A stretch of 64,000 bases of DNA, taken from Thalassia testudinum. Lineage: Eukaryota; Streptophyta; Magnoliopsida; Alismatales; Hydrocharitaceae. Below, one piece after another: positions 44,819 to 55,633 of this stretch (its first letter is position 1; each line of letters starts with the position of its first letter). The position numbers and the translations under genes were made by a program. The stretch covers positions 12,592,501 to 12,656,500 of the forward strand of contig JAZHRO010000024.1 of the NCBI GenBank assembly GCA_037157565.1, written 5' to 3'. Under the pieces are notes generated by a model. The model worked only from the letters and a program-made list of their open reading frames with translations. It was not told the origin of the DNA and did not search any database.

Positions 44819-46612
44819 ATGAATCCTTCCACATATTTCACGCATTCCCGCTCTTTCCCTCCTGTTGTAAATTATCCTCAACATGACAATTATCCCAACT
44901 CGTATTGTAATCGACCATCAGTTAGTTGGGATAATTCGGATTGGGGATACAATTCCGGACCCCCGTGTTTAGGGTCTAACCCTGAACACTTTGATTCTCA
45001 ATTCTATCCTTCTCAGAGTTGCATCGATTATAGATCGTCCTCCTTTCATGAACAACCTAATGCGATCTACAATCAAGAAGGATACACTGATCCTTACCCA
45101 TCCTCTGATTTCACTGCCTTTAGGTCATCTCCATCTTTTGAACAATCTGAAATGACCTATTATCAGGATGGGTATAACGAATCTCAATTCGTTAATTCCT
45201 CTACATTGATGTCAAACCCGCCCAACCCTGAACCAACTCATTTGGTTCAGGTTAATCAGGTTCAAGATAAGGTTCTGGCTAACTTGAGGAATATCATTCA
45301 ATCTTTAGAAGTTCAGCCAATACCTTGCATTGAGAGATTGGAGCCCCTGATTGAAATGATTGATGATTTAAACAAGTCTTTGTTGGATTGGCTCCAGGAT
45401 GTTAAGGATAAGAACCCGGGTGAGTTTCTACTTGGGAAATTAGCGAAATTGAGGATGAGATTCGTGGTTGCTTTGATTCAATCTTGGAATAATTCCCAGG
45501 ATGAACTCTCTTCAGGAAAGCCAATAACAGAACCCGCTCAGGCACCTGTTGGGGGGGACACGTGTTACGAAGCTGACCAGATTGAATTAAAACAACCAAT
45601 TAAGGATGATTTGATTTCTTCACCTGAAATCCCTGAGCCGGGTTACGAGGAAACGTATGTCTCCTTGGAACGCAAAGTGACAAATGATTTTGGGACATAC
45701 ATTGATACGGATCCTGATGGTGAAGATTCAAGTTGCGAAGTCTCACACGAGTTTTCAGATCACGATTTTTGTGAGACGATTGGGCCTGAGGAATCTGATA
45801 GATCATTTGATAGCCCAATAACTGAGGAAACTGATCTTATTAGGGCACACGATACGGATCCAGAATCGCATTTTCTGGAGGAATTAATTCAATGCCCTGA
45901 TTATCAGTTACACCATGTTGAGCTTATTGATGATTCTAATTCTGAGATAATTAGACCCAAGTCAATTTTGATTTTGCCACATCATCTAGACTTGGAGATT
46001 TCAGACGGGGTGATGAATATACAAGAGGTCATGGAATTTGATATGCCGAATGAGGAGGATAGGAGCTGGGAAATTCTGATTTGGGAAGTCAATTTTGGAG
46101 GAAATGGAAGATTGAGTCGAAGGGTTCCTTTTAAACTGAAACCATCAAATCAGAACCCCTACGACATTTGTTTCGAGGATGTCAAACTCAAGCACACATT
46201 TAACGATTATCCTTTTGAGCTTCAATTCTCTGTAACCCGACATTTTGGCTTTGGGTTGCATCCTCACAAATCGCAGGCCCGACCCCGCTTGCATTCTGAT
46301 TTTAGGTTTTGGGTAATTTTTATCCAGAACCTAAGATATTCTCGATTATGGGGTGTGGGTCTGCACCACAATCTGGTCCACATCTGTGGACCTCTGCTGA
46401 CAGGTCAGAGGATTCTTCTGTTTATTCTAATTCTGACCTGCACATGTGAATTCTTCATTTCTTTTCTTTGTATAGTGTGCCTAGCTGAAGGCACTAAACT
46501 CAGCACATATACAGTTCTTTTTCATTTTCATCTCGGAGCGGACCCGATATCCACGCAATTCAGGTGCTTTCTACGCCTTTCCACTCTGTTTTATGTCTTT
46601 TTAATACAATGA
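44819..46612 (+). CDS. Unknown 597-aa protein (unit 3)
   Basis: The translation is identical to unit 1. Unit 3 shares two SNPs with unit 4 against units 1 and 2: TTTTGTAGCTTA near 43680 and ACACCTTTAGG near 47432. Both are non-coding. Confidence 0.7.
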   Translation: MNPSTYFTHSRSFPPVVNYPQHDNYPNSYCNRPSVSWDNSDWGYNSGPPCLGSNPEHFDSQFYPSQSCIDYRSSSFHEQPNAIYNQEGYTDPYPSSDFTAFRSSPSFEQSEMTYYQDGYNESQFVNSSTLMSNPPNPEPTHLVQVNQVQDKVLANLRNIIQSLEVQPIPCIERLEPLIEMIDDLNKSLLDWLQDVKDKNPGEFLLGKLAKLRMRFVVALIQSWNNSQDELSSGKPITEPAQAPVGGDTCYEADQIELKQPIKDDLISSPEIPEPGYEETYVSLERKVTNDFGTYIDTDPDGEDSSCEVSHEFSDHDFCETIGPEESDRSFDSPITEETDLIRAHDTDPESHFLEELIQCPDYQLHHVELIDDSNSEIIRPKSILILPHHLDLEISDGVMNIQEVMEFDMPNEEDRSWEILIWEVNFGGNGRLSRRVPFKLKPSNQNPYDICFEDVKLKHTFNDYPFELQFSVTRHFGFGLHPHKSQARPRLHSDFRFWVIFIQNLRYSRLWGVGLHHNLVHICGPLLTGQRILLFILILTCTCEFFISFLCIVCLAEGTKLSTYTVLFHFHLGADPISTQFRCFLRLSTLFYVFLIQ

Positions 46613-47861
46613 GGACATTGCATTAGATAGGCATGGGGGGATGGATATTTATCTTTGAATTCATTCGTCAGCTCCGTAGATTTGTTTTATTTTATATAAA
46701 AAATAAAAATAAAAAAAAATCAAAATTAGGAAAGAGAATTTGGGTTTAAGAAAATTTTCGATCTTAAGAAATACTATATTATGTTCTGAACACAAAGACC
46801 CTTCAGGTCTTTGGACTTAATCAGCCTATGTATCCACTAAAATGTGGATTTGTTTTTCGAGTTCTCGCCAACCTGAATTTTATTATAATTGGAATAAATA
46901 AGTTTGGGTGATAAGTACACGACTTGTCAACCCGCCCTCTGATTTAAGGGAATTTTGAGTTTTAAGCATCTACACACTTTCTTTGCACTGACTCGTTGTT
47001 TGGCGATTTTAACGGAAATTGGGTAGCTAATGAACCTTCTAGGGTGATATGGCTGGCAAGTTATCGTGGGTAACAGCCCATAGGTAGGTTGTCCAGAGCC
47101 CAGTCACTGGACCTTTCTCTTTTTGCTGCCTTTAGGTAAATCTTAGACCAGGGAAGCCACCTACTTAAAAAAAAAAAAATCAAAAAGGAGAAAAGAACAA
47201 AAAGAAATAAGCCACACTTCGCCGCACGAGTATGGCTGGCAAGTTGTCGGTGGTAACAGCTCATCGACCGGTTGTCCAGAACCCAGCTCAGAAAATGCAC
47301 TAAAAATTCCCAAAACACTTAGGAAGAAGCGGAGAAGTAGAATAAACCGGGGAGATATACACTGGATTCACCCTTGTGTTGACCCCGTTAAAAAATAAAA
47401 GTAGGGAGAAAGCTACCGGTTGTAAAGATACACCTTTAGGCAGAATTCTTTTTGAGGTCACCTAGAGGCGTAGAAATCCGAAGTCCGTTTTAATTGCCGG
47501 TCAACGAGTCTATCACAATCACAATAAGATGCTTAAAACTTAGGGTTCTCATCAAATCTTGGGTGAGTTGAATGGCCGTAGAAAGCCACTCTTAAACCCT
47601 AAAATTTGAAAATCCAAAAAAAAAAAAAAAAAAAAAAAGAGTAAAAACAGAAAAAGAAATTTTTCTTTGAATAAGGCGAGGCTTGAGGCGGTCTGCATTT
47701 TGGCTGATACCCGGGCACTGTGCTGTCTTTGAAAGTTCAGTTCTTAAGTAGACAATTTCTTAATGATTGAAAATAACTCAGGTCCAAATAATCTAACCTA
47801 ATTCTTTTATAAATAGCATATAGTTTTTGCTAGGGAGTAGCAAAAGATAGGCATGGGGGTA

Positions 47862-49625
47862 TCATGTAAACACATTTACACTACTTAAAATGTCTATTTA
47901 TGCATGTTCTTAAGCATAGGATTGCATTTCATGATATAAATATTGCATTACATGCATCATCTTGCATTTAGAGTAGTTTGAATAAAATGGAGGTTAATTG
48001 TCTCTTTTTATGTGCTTGGATAGGGCAAATATTTTATCGGGGCCTCGGATCAAAGATCCAACCGTATGGATATGATCAGGGCGACGATTGGAGTTCAACG
48101 ACTCCAAGATCGCCCTAATCAGGCATCCGTAGCATCAGATAGAGACCGGGGAACCCTAGAAGATCAAGGGCCAGGATGGTGCAAATCCGAACTTCAGATG
48201 GAAAATCCGACCGCACGGATGAATTCGGATCGACGATCGCAGCCGAACGACACAAAAATCGAGTCAATCCGACATCCGTGGCACCATCTACAACTTCCAG
48301 AAGATGGACGGCCAAGATGGCGCCACGTGGCGCCATCCCAGCCGCCCAATCGGCCGCAGGAGTCCTGTGAAGACCGCGCACCGTCTCCTCTCCGCCGTTG
48401 GATCTCGATCCAACGGCTGCGGTCGCTCGCGTTTAAAAACGCCCGCGCGACCATTTCGCCCGCGTAGCGCAGCGGCGACGCAGCTGCGGGCGAAGCGGAG
48501 GTCGCGGGTTCGAGCCGCGGTGAGGGGGTCGAAGGCGCGGGCGAGCGGGCGCGCACGAGCGTCAGATGAAGATCCAACGGCCGCGCGCGCCCGATAGCGC
48601 CGACGCGCAATTGGACGCTCTGGTGGACGCTCGATCGCACGCGGGCGGGCGCGCTACGCAGCGGGCGCGGACGCGATCTAAGCCGTCCGATCTCGCGATC
48701 GGACGGCTGAGACGACGCGGACGTGCGTATGCGTTACGCGCGCAGGCCAGCCGAGCGGGCGCGCGTGGGCGCGGCGGCGACGGCGACGGCGGGGCTTTAG
48801 CGACGGTTTTATCCGTCACTAAAGACCCCTTATTTATTATTTTGAAGATGTAATGTCCATTTTGCCCCCACTCCTTGCAACTATAAAAGGAGACCCCCTC
48901 CATACGAAATTTGCATCCCTTCCTTCTCCTCTCTACCTCTCCAAAGCTCAAGAGAAGCTTGTCCCACTCCCGGGATGCTTCTCGCGAGATAAAGTCCAAA
49001 TTTTCGTCCCCCTTCGGAAGTGGATCCCGCGACGACGACGGCGTGCTGCTTCGTTCCCGTTCTTCTGCTTCGTCCTCCTTCGTCCCGCTTCGTTCTCCTT
49101 CGTCCAGGCGTCGTCCCGTCCGGCTCGTCCTCCAAGCGACCGTCGAGGAGGATTTCTCTCTCCCTATTCTTTTTACTGCTTTCTAGTATAGATTTACTGC
49201 TTTCTAGAGTAGTCTATTCGTCCTCCGAGCGATCGTCGAGGAGGACATTTCTCCCTCCATTCTTTTAATGCTTTCTAGAGTAATTGTTTTATGTTTTCTA
49301 GTTGTAACGAAAGAACTCTTTTATGATAAATTCCTTGTCTATTCTACATCTCATTTTGATTTCCATGTACAGTATTCTTTCTCTCTCTCTTACTCCCTCT
49401 CTCTCTTTTATTTGTTGTAGATATTTAGATAGTTTAAATTGAATTTCTTCGTGACAAAATAAAAAGAAACGCGAAGTTTTTAAATCAAACGTTCGCCTCC
49501 CTGTGTTCGACCCGGAATTTTGATTTCGGTATAAATTTTATTTGTTGAACACGAATCCTTCGCTTTCGAACTACAACGACGGGTTTTCCAAAACCAAACA
49601 CGTTAGCGTAGATTCTCGTTCAACA
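47862..49625 (+). repeat. Array LTR 4
   Basis: It starts TCATG and appears identical to LTR 2 and LTR 5 over 1764 bp. Confidence 0.93.
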
Positions 49626-50821
49626 TTTTGGCGCCGTTGCCGGGGAGGCAACGCTCTTTGATTTCTCTTCGCATTTTGTAGCTTACAAATCATTTACCTC
49701 ACTTTTTTTTTCCTTTCTTATTGTAATTGCAGGTACTCTTTTGAGACAGGCAAAAGCGGTAGATCGGAGTAAAGTGCTGTGGAAGGTTTTGTAAGTTATC
49801 CCCCACCTCCCACCCATTAGATTTCATTTCATCACATAATAATTCAAACATCAATCAACCTAGGTGTTCTTATAAACTCTAAGGTTAGATTGTTTGTTGT
49901 TTGACATCCATACTCACTCCAACCCCCACATTAAAAAAGAAAAAAAAATAATAATAATAATAAAAAATCTCACAGAGGTACACAACCTCATCTGATTTTC
50001 TAACTCAACCGGTAAACCAATCTTAGGAGCCGGTACACACATCCAAACACATAATCGAGTAGAAATCAGATTGGGTAATCATTTGTGTGCCTAATTAGGT
50101 GGTGCATCAGGCCAGTTGTTTGAGTTGTTTGGGCCGCACCACTTCAAATAAAATCAACTCATCTAGTAGCTGCCAATTAGGTTCAACTCTTAGGGATCTA
50201 CCAGGCACTCCACATTCTTTTTAAACTTTAAAGGAAAATATCTTCACCTGTGCTTGCAAAATCTGGTGTGCCAATGAAACTTGATTGAAAACACTTAAAG
50301 TTGAATCCTAAAAGCTACTAAGCAAGATTTGAACCTTAAAATTCACCACATCAAAAATAATCTTGCTTGAAAACCACTGGTTGTGCACGCACACACAAAG
50401 CAATCAATCATTAAGGGCACAACCCATTTAAAGGGCCCATCACATTCCAAAGCACATTCAAACCTAGCCCTAAATAAAACAGAGTAGACGTTGGCCTTAA
50501 GGATTGGACTCGCTCTTCAGAACTCAGAACGAGATTATTTTCGATTAGTCTGTTTCTACTGTTCAATCTGATGTCTAGCTAGGGGAGCAGAGTCAAACGA
50601 TCGCGGCTGGGGGGTACACTAGGAACCGGAGGCGCAAGCCGAAGGAAGAACCTTCTCCCCAGTCCCTCCTTCTAACTGGTTGGATTGAACAGACAGAAGT
50701 AGATCAAATCGTTCCTTTATCTCAAGACGGGTTTTGAGAGTCTGTAGGTCTGTAGGCTAACCCATTTAAGGACAGGTTTGATTGATTGTATTGCAGGGCA
50801 CCTTTCTTCCTCCCGTGTCTC

Positions 50822-52615
50822 ATGAATCCTTCCACATATTTCACGCATTCCCGCTCTTTCCCTCCTGTTGTAAATTATCCTCAACATGACAATTATCCCA
50901 ACTCGTATTGTAATCGACCATCAGTTAGTTGGGATAATTCGGATTGGGGATACAATTCCGGACCCCCGTGTTTAGGGTCTAACCCTGAACACTTTGATTC
51001 TCAATTCTATCCTTCTCAGAGTTGCATCGATTATAGATCGTCCTCCTTTCATGAACAACCTAATGCGATCTACAATCAAGAAGGATACACTGATCCTTAC
51101 CCATCCTCTGATTTCACTGCCTTTAGGTCATCTCCATCTTTTGAACAATCTGAAATGACCTATTATCAGGATGGGTATAACGAATCTCAATTCGTTAATT
51201 CCTCTACATTGATGTCAAACCCGCCCAACCCTGAACCAACTCATTTGGTTCAGGTTAATCAGGTTCAAGATAAGGTTCTGGCTAACTTGAGGAATATCAT
51301 TCAATCTTTAGAAGTTCAGCCAATACCTTGCATTGAGAGATTGGAGCCCCTGATTGAAATGATTGATGATTTAAACAAGTCTTTGTTGGATTGGCTCCAG
51401 GATGTTAAGGATAAGAACCCGGGTGAGTTTCTACTTGGGAAATTAGCGAAATTGAGGATGAGATTCGTGGTTGCTTTGATTCAATCTTGGAATAATTCCC
51501 AGGATGAACTCTCTTCAGGAAAGCCAATAACAGAACCCGCTCAGGCACCTGTTGGGGGGGACACGTGTTACGAAGCTGACCAGATTGAATTAAAACAACC
51601 AATTAAGGATGATTTGATTTCTTCACCTGAAATCCCTGAGCCGGGTTACGAGGAAACGTATGTCTCCTTGGAACGCAAAGTGACAAATGATTTTGGGACA
51701 TACATTGATACGGATCCTGATGGTGAAGATTCAAGTTGCGAAGTCTCACACGAGTTTTCAGATCACGATTTTTGTGAGACGATTGGGCCTGAGGAATCTG
51801 ATAGATCATTTGATAGCCCAATAACTGAGGAAACTGATCTTATTAGGGCACACGATACGGATCCAGAATCGCATTTTCTGGAGGAATTAATTCAATGCCC
51901 TGATTATCAGTTACACCATGTTGAGCTTATTGATGATTCTAATTCTGAGATAATTAGACCCAAGTCAATTTTGATTTTGCCACATCATCTAGACTTGGAG
52001 ATTTCAGACGGGGTGATGAATATACAAGAGGTCATGGAATTTGATATGCCGAATGAGGAGGATAGGAGCTGGGAAATTCTGATTTGGGAAGTCAATTTTG
52101 GAGGAAATGGAAGATTGAGTCGAAGGGTTCCTTTTAAACTGAAACCATCAAATCAGAACCCCTACGACATTTGTTTCGAGGATGTCAAACTCAAGCACAC
52201 ATTTAACGATTATCCTTTTGAGCTTCAATTCTCTGTAACCCGACATTTTGGCTTTGGGTTGCATCCTCACAAATCGCAGGCCCGACCCCGCTTGCATTCT
52301 GATTTTAGGTTTTGGGTAATTTTTATCCAGAACCTAAGATATTCTCGATTATGGGGTGTGGGTCTGCACCACAATCTGGTCCACATCTGTGGACCTCTGC
52401 TGACAGGTCAGAGGATTCTTCTGTTTATTCTAATTCTGACCTGCACATGTGAATTCTTCATTTCTTTTCTTTGTATAGTGTGCCTAGCTGAAGGCACTAA
52501 ACTCAGCACATATACAGTTCTTTTTCATTTTCATCTCGGAGCGGACCCGATATCCACGCAATTCAGGTGCTTTCTACGCCTTTCCACTCTGTTTTATGTC
52601 TTTTTAATACAATGA
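50822..52615 (+). CDS. Unknown 597-aa protein (unit 4)
   Basis: The translation is identical to unit 1. It is flanked by the same two SNPs as unit 3. It is the last internal region, followed by the terminal LTR 5. Confidence 0.7.
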   Translation: MNPSTYFTHSRSFPPVVNYPQHDNYPNSYCNRPSVSWDNSDWGYNSGPPCLGSNPEHFDSQFYPSQSCIDYRSSSFHEQPNAIYNQEGYTDPYPSSDFTAFRSSPSFEQSEMTYYQDGYNESQFVNSSTLMSNPPNPEPTHLVQVNQVQDKVLANLRNIIQSLEVQPIPCIERLEPLIEMIDDLNKSLLDWLQDVKDKNPGEFLLGKLAKLRMRFVVALIQSWNNSQDELSSGKPITEPAQAPVGGDTCYEADQIELKQPIKDDLISSPEIPEPGYEETYVSLERKVTNDFGTYIDTDPDGEDSSCEVSHEFSDHDFCETIGPEESDRSFDSPITEETDLIRAHDTDPESHFLEELIQCPDYQLHHVELIDDSNSEIIRPKSILILPHHLDLEISDGVMNIQEVMEFDMPNEEDRSWEILIWEVNFGGNGRLSRRVPFKLKPSNQNPYDICFEDVKLKHTFNDYPFELQFSVTRHFGFGLHPHKSQARPRLHSDFRFWVIFIQNLRYSRLWGVGLHHNLVHICGPLLTGQRILLFILILTCTCEFFISFLCIVCLAEGTKLSTYTVLFHFHLGADPISTQFRCFLRLSTLFYVFLIQ

Positions 52616-53864
52616 GGACATTGCATTAGATAGGCATGGGGGGATGGATATTTATCTTTGAATTCATTCGTCAGCTCCGTAGATTTGTTTTATTTTATAT
52701 AAAAAATAAAAATAAAAAAAAATCAAAATTAGGAAAGAGAATTTGGGTTTAAGAAAATTTTCGATCTTAAGAAATACTATATTATGTTCTGAACACAAAG
52801 ACCCTTCAGGTCTTTGGACTTAATCAGCCTATGTATCCACTAAAATGTGGATTTGTTTTTCGAGTTCTCGCCAACCTGAATTTTATTATAATTGGAATAA
52901 ATAAGTTTGGGTGATAAGTACACGACTTGTCAACCCGCCCTCTGATTTAAGGGAATTTTGAGTTTTAAGCATCTACACACTTTCTTTGCACTGACTCGTT
53001 GTTTGGCGATTTTAACGGAAATTGGGTAGCTAATGAACCTTCTAGGGTGATATGGCTGGCAAGTTATCGTGGGTAACAGCCCATAGGTAGGTTGTCCAGA
53101 GCCCAGTCACTGGACCTTTCTCTTTTTGCTGCCTTTAGGTAAATCTTAGACCAGGGAAGCCACCTACTTAAAAAAAAAAAAATCAAAAAGGAGAAAAGAA
53201 CAAAAAGAAATAAGCCACACTTCGCCGCACGAGTATGGCTGGCAAGTTGTCGGTGGTAACAGCTCATCGACCGGTTGTCCAGAACCCAGCTCAGAAAATG
53301 CACTAAAAATTCCCAAAACACTTAGGAAGAAGCGGAGAAGTAGAATAAACCGGGGAGATATACACTGGATTCACCCTTGTGTTGACCCCGTTAAAAAATA
53401 AAAGTAGGGAGAAAGCTACCGGTTGTAAAGATACACCTTTAGGCAGAATTCTTTTTGAGGTCACCTAGAGGCGTAGAAATCCGAAGTCCGTTTTAATTGC
53501 CGGTCAACGAGTCTATCACAATCACAATAAGATGCTTAAAACTTAGGGTTCTCATCAAATCTTGGGTGAGTTGAATGGCCGTAGAAAGCCACTCTTAAAC
53601 CCTAAAATTTGAAAATCCAAAAAAAAAAAAAAAAAAAAAAAGAGTAAAAACAGAAAAAGAAATTTTTCTTTGAATAAGGCGAGGCTTGAGGCGGTCTGCA
53701 TTTTGGCTGATACCCGGGCACTGTGCTGTCTTTGAAAGTTCAGTTCTTAAGTAGACAATTTCTTAATGATTGAAAATAACTCAGGTCCAAATAATCTAAC
53801 CTAATTCTTTTATAAATAGCATATAGTTTTTGCTAGGGAGTAGCAAAAGATAGGCATGGGGGTA

Positions 53865-55628
53865 TCATGTAAACACATTTACACTACTTAAAATGTCTAT
53901 TTATGCATGTTCTTAAGCATAGGATTGCATTTCATGATATAAATATTGCATTACATGCATCATCTTGCATTTAGAGTAGTTTGAATAAAATGGAGGTTAA
54001 TTGTCTCTTTTTATGTGCTTGGATAGGGCAAATATTTTATCGGGGCCTCGGATCAAAGATCCAACCGTATGGATATGATCAGGGCGACGATTGGAGTTCA
54101 ACGACTCCAAGATCGCCCTAATCAGGCATCCGTAGCATCAGATAGAGACCGGGGAACCCTAGAAGATCAAGGGCCAGGATGGTGCAAATCCGAACTTCAG
54201 ATGGAAAATCCGACCGCACGGATGAATTCGGATCGACGATCGCAGCCGAACGACACAAAAATCGAGTCAATCCGACATCCGTGGCACCATCTACAACTTC
54301 CAGAAGATGGACGGCCAAGATGGCGCCACGTGGCGCCATCCCAGCCGCCCAATCGGCCGCAGGAGTCCTGTGAAGACCGCGCACCGTCTCCTCTCCGCCG
54401 TTGGATCTCGATCCAACGGCTGCGGTCGCTCGCGTTTAAAAACGCCCGCGCGACCATTTCGCCCGCGTAGCGCAGCGGCGACGCAGCTGCGGGCGAAGCG
54501 GAGGTCGCGGGTTCGAGCCGCGGTGAGGGGGTCGAAGGCGCGGGCGAGCGGGCGCGCACGAGCGTCAGATGAAGATCCAACGGCCGCGCGCGCCCGATAG
54601 CGCCGACGCGCAATTGGACGCTCTGGTGGACGCTCGATCGCACGCGGGCGGGCGCGCTACGCAGCGGGCGCGGACGCGATCTAAGCCGTCCGATCTCGCG
54701 ATCGGACGGCTGAGACGACGCGGACGTGCGTATGCGTTACGCGCGCAGGCCAGCCGAGCGGGCGCGCGTGGGCGCGGCGGCGACGGCGACGGCGGGGCTT
54801 TAGCGACGGTTTTATCCGTCACTAAAGACCCCTTATTTATTATTTTGAAGATGTAATGTCCATTTTGCCCCCACTCCTTGCAACTATAAAAGGAGACCCC
54901 CTCCATACGAAATTTGCATCCCTTCCTTCTCCTCTCTACCTCTCCAAAGCTCAAGAGAAGCTTGTCCCACTCCCGGGATGCTTCTCGCGAGATAAAGTCC
55001 AAATTTTCGTCCCCCTTCGGAAGTGGATCCCGCGACGACGACGGCGTGCTGCTTCGTTCCCGTTCTTCTGCTTCGTCCTCCTTCGTCCCGCTTCGTTCTC
55101 CTTCGTCCAGGCGTCGTCCCGTCCGGCTCGTCCTCCAAGCGACCGTCGAGGAGGATTTCTCTCTCCCTATTCTTTTTACTGCTTTCTAGTATAGATTTAC
55201 TGCTTTCTAGAGTAGTCTATTCGTCCTCCGAGCGATCGTCGAGGAGGACATTTCTCCCTCCATTCTTTTAATGCTTTCTAGAGTAATTGTTTTATGTTTT
55301 CTAGTTGTAACGAAAGAACTCTTTTATGATAAATTCCTTGTCTATTCTACATCTCATTTTGATTTCCATGTACAGTATTCTTTCTCTCTCTCTTACTCCC
55401 TCTCTCTCTTTTATTTGTTGTAGATATTTAGATAGTTTAAATTGAATTTCTTCGTGACAAAATAAAAAGAAACGCGAAGTTTTTAAATCAAACGTTCGCC
55501 TCCCTGTGTTCGACCCGGAATTTTGATTTCGGTATAAATTTTATTTGTTGAACACGAATCCTTCGCTTTCGAACTACAACGACGGGTTTTCCAAAACCAA
55601 ACACGTTAGCGTAGATTCTCGTTCAACA
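53865..55628 (+). repeat. Array LTR 5 (terminal 3' LTR)
   Basis: It starts TCATG, ends TTCAACA, and is followed by the TSD CAGGG rather than by a PBS. This is the true right end of the insertion. Confidence 0.93.
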
Positions 55629-55633
55629 CAGGG
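55629..55633. repeat. Right TSD of the tandem array (CAGGG)
   Basis: Identical to 29853-29857. Element C pol sequence resumes directly to its right. Confidence 0.93.

Larger units (their letters stand above)
29858..55628 (+). mobile_element. Tandem LTR-retrotransposon array: five LTRs and four internal regions at one site
   Basis: LTRs start at 29858, 35858, 41860, 47862 and 53865, and each is 1764 bp. Internal regions are 4236, 4238, 4238 and 4239 bp. One 5-bp TSD (CAGGG) flanks the whole 25,771-bp block and none lies between units. Each unit has a tRNA-Asp PBS, a leader with a probable intron, one long ORF and a 3' region with two polypurine-like tracts. No gag, protease, RT, RNase H or integrase sequence is present, so mobility would depend on enzymes from other elements. 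LTR ends, PBS and 3' layout point to Athila-type helpers. Units differ by a handful of SNPs and by homopolymer or microsatellite lengths. Confidence 0.93.

Noticed and set aside
29858..55628. CRISPR-like or satellite interpretation of the 6-kb periodicity
   Set aside because: The period consists of full retroelement units with LTR ends, PBS and PPT, and one TSD flanks the block.
29858..55628. Pure assembly artefact (one unit repeated by the assembler)
   Set aside because: Not excluded, but phased SNPs shared by units 3-4 and 2-4, a private LTR 3 SNP and different tract lengths make simple duplication of reads unlikely.
1..55628. E and the array as two ends of one element or an inverted duplication
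   Set aside because: They differ by many substitutions and indels and have different neighbours. They are separate insertions of one family.
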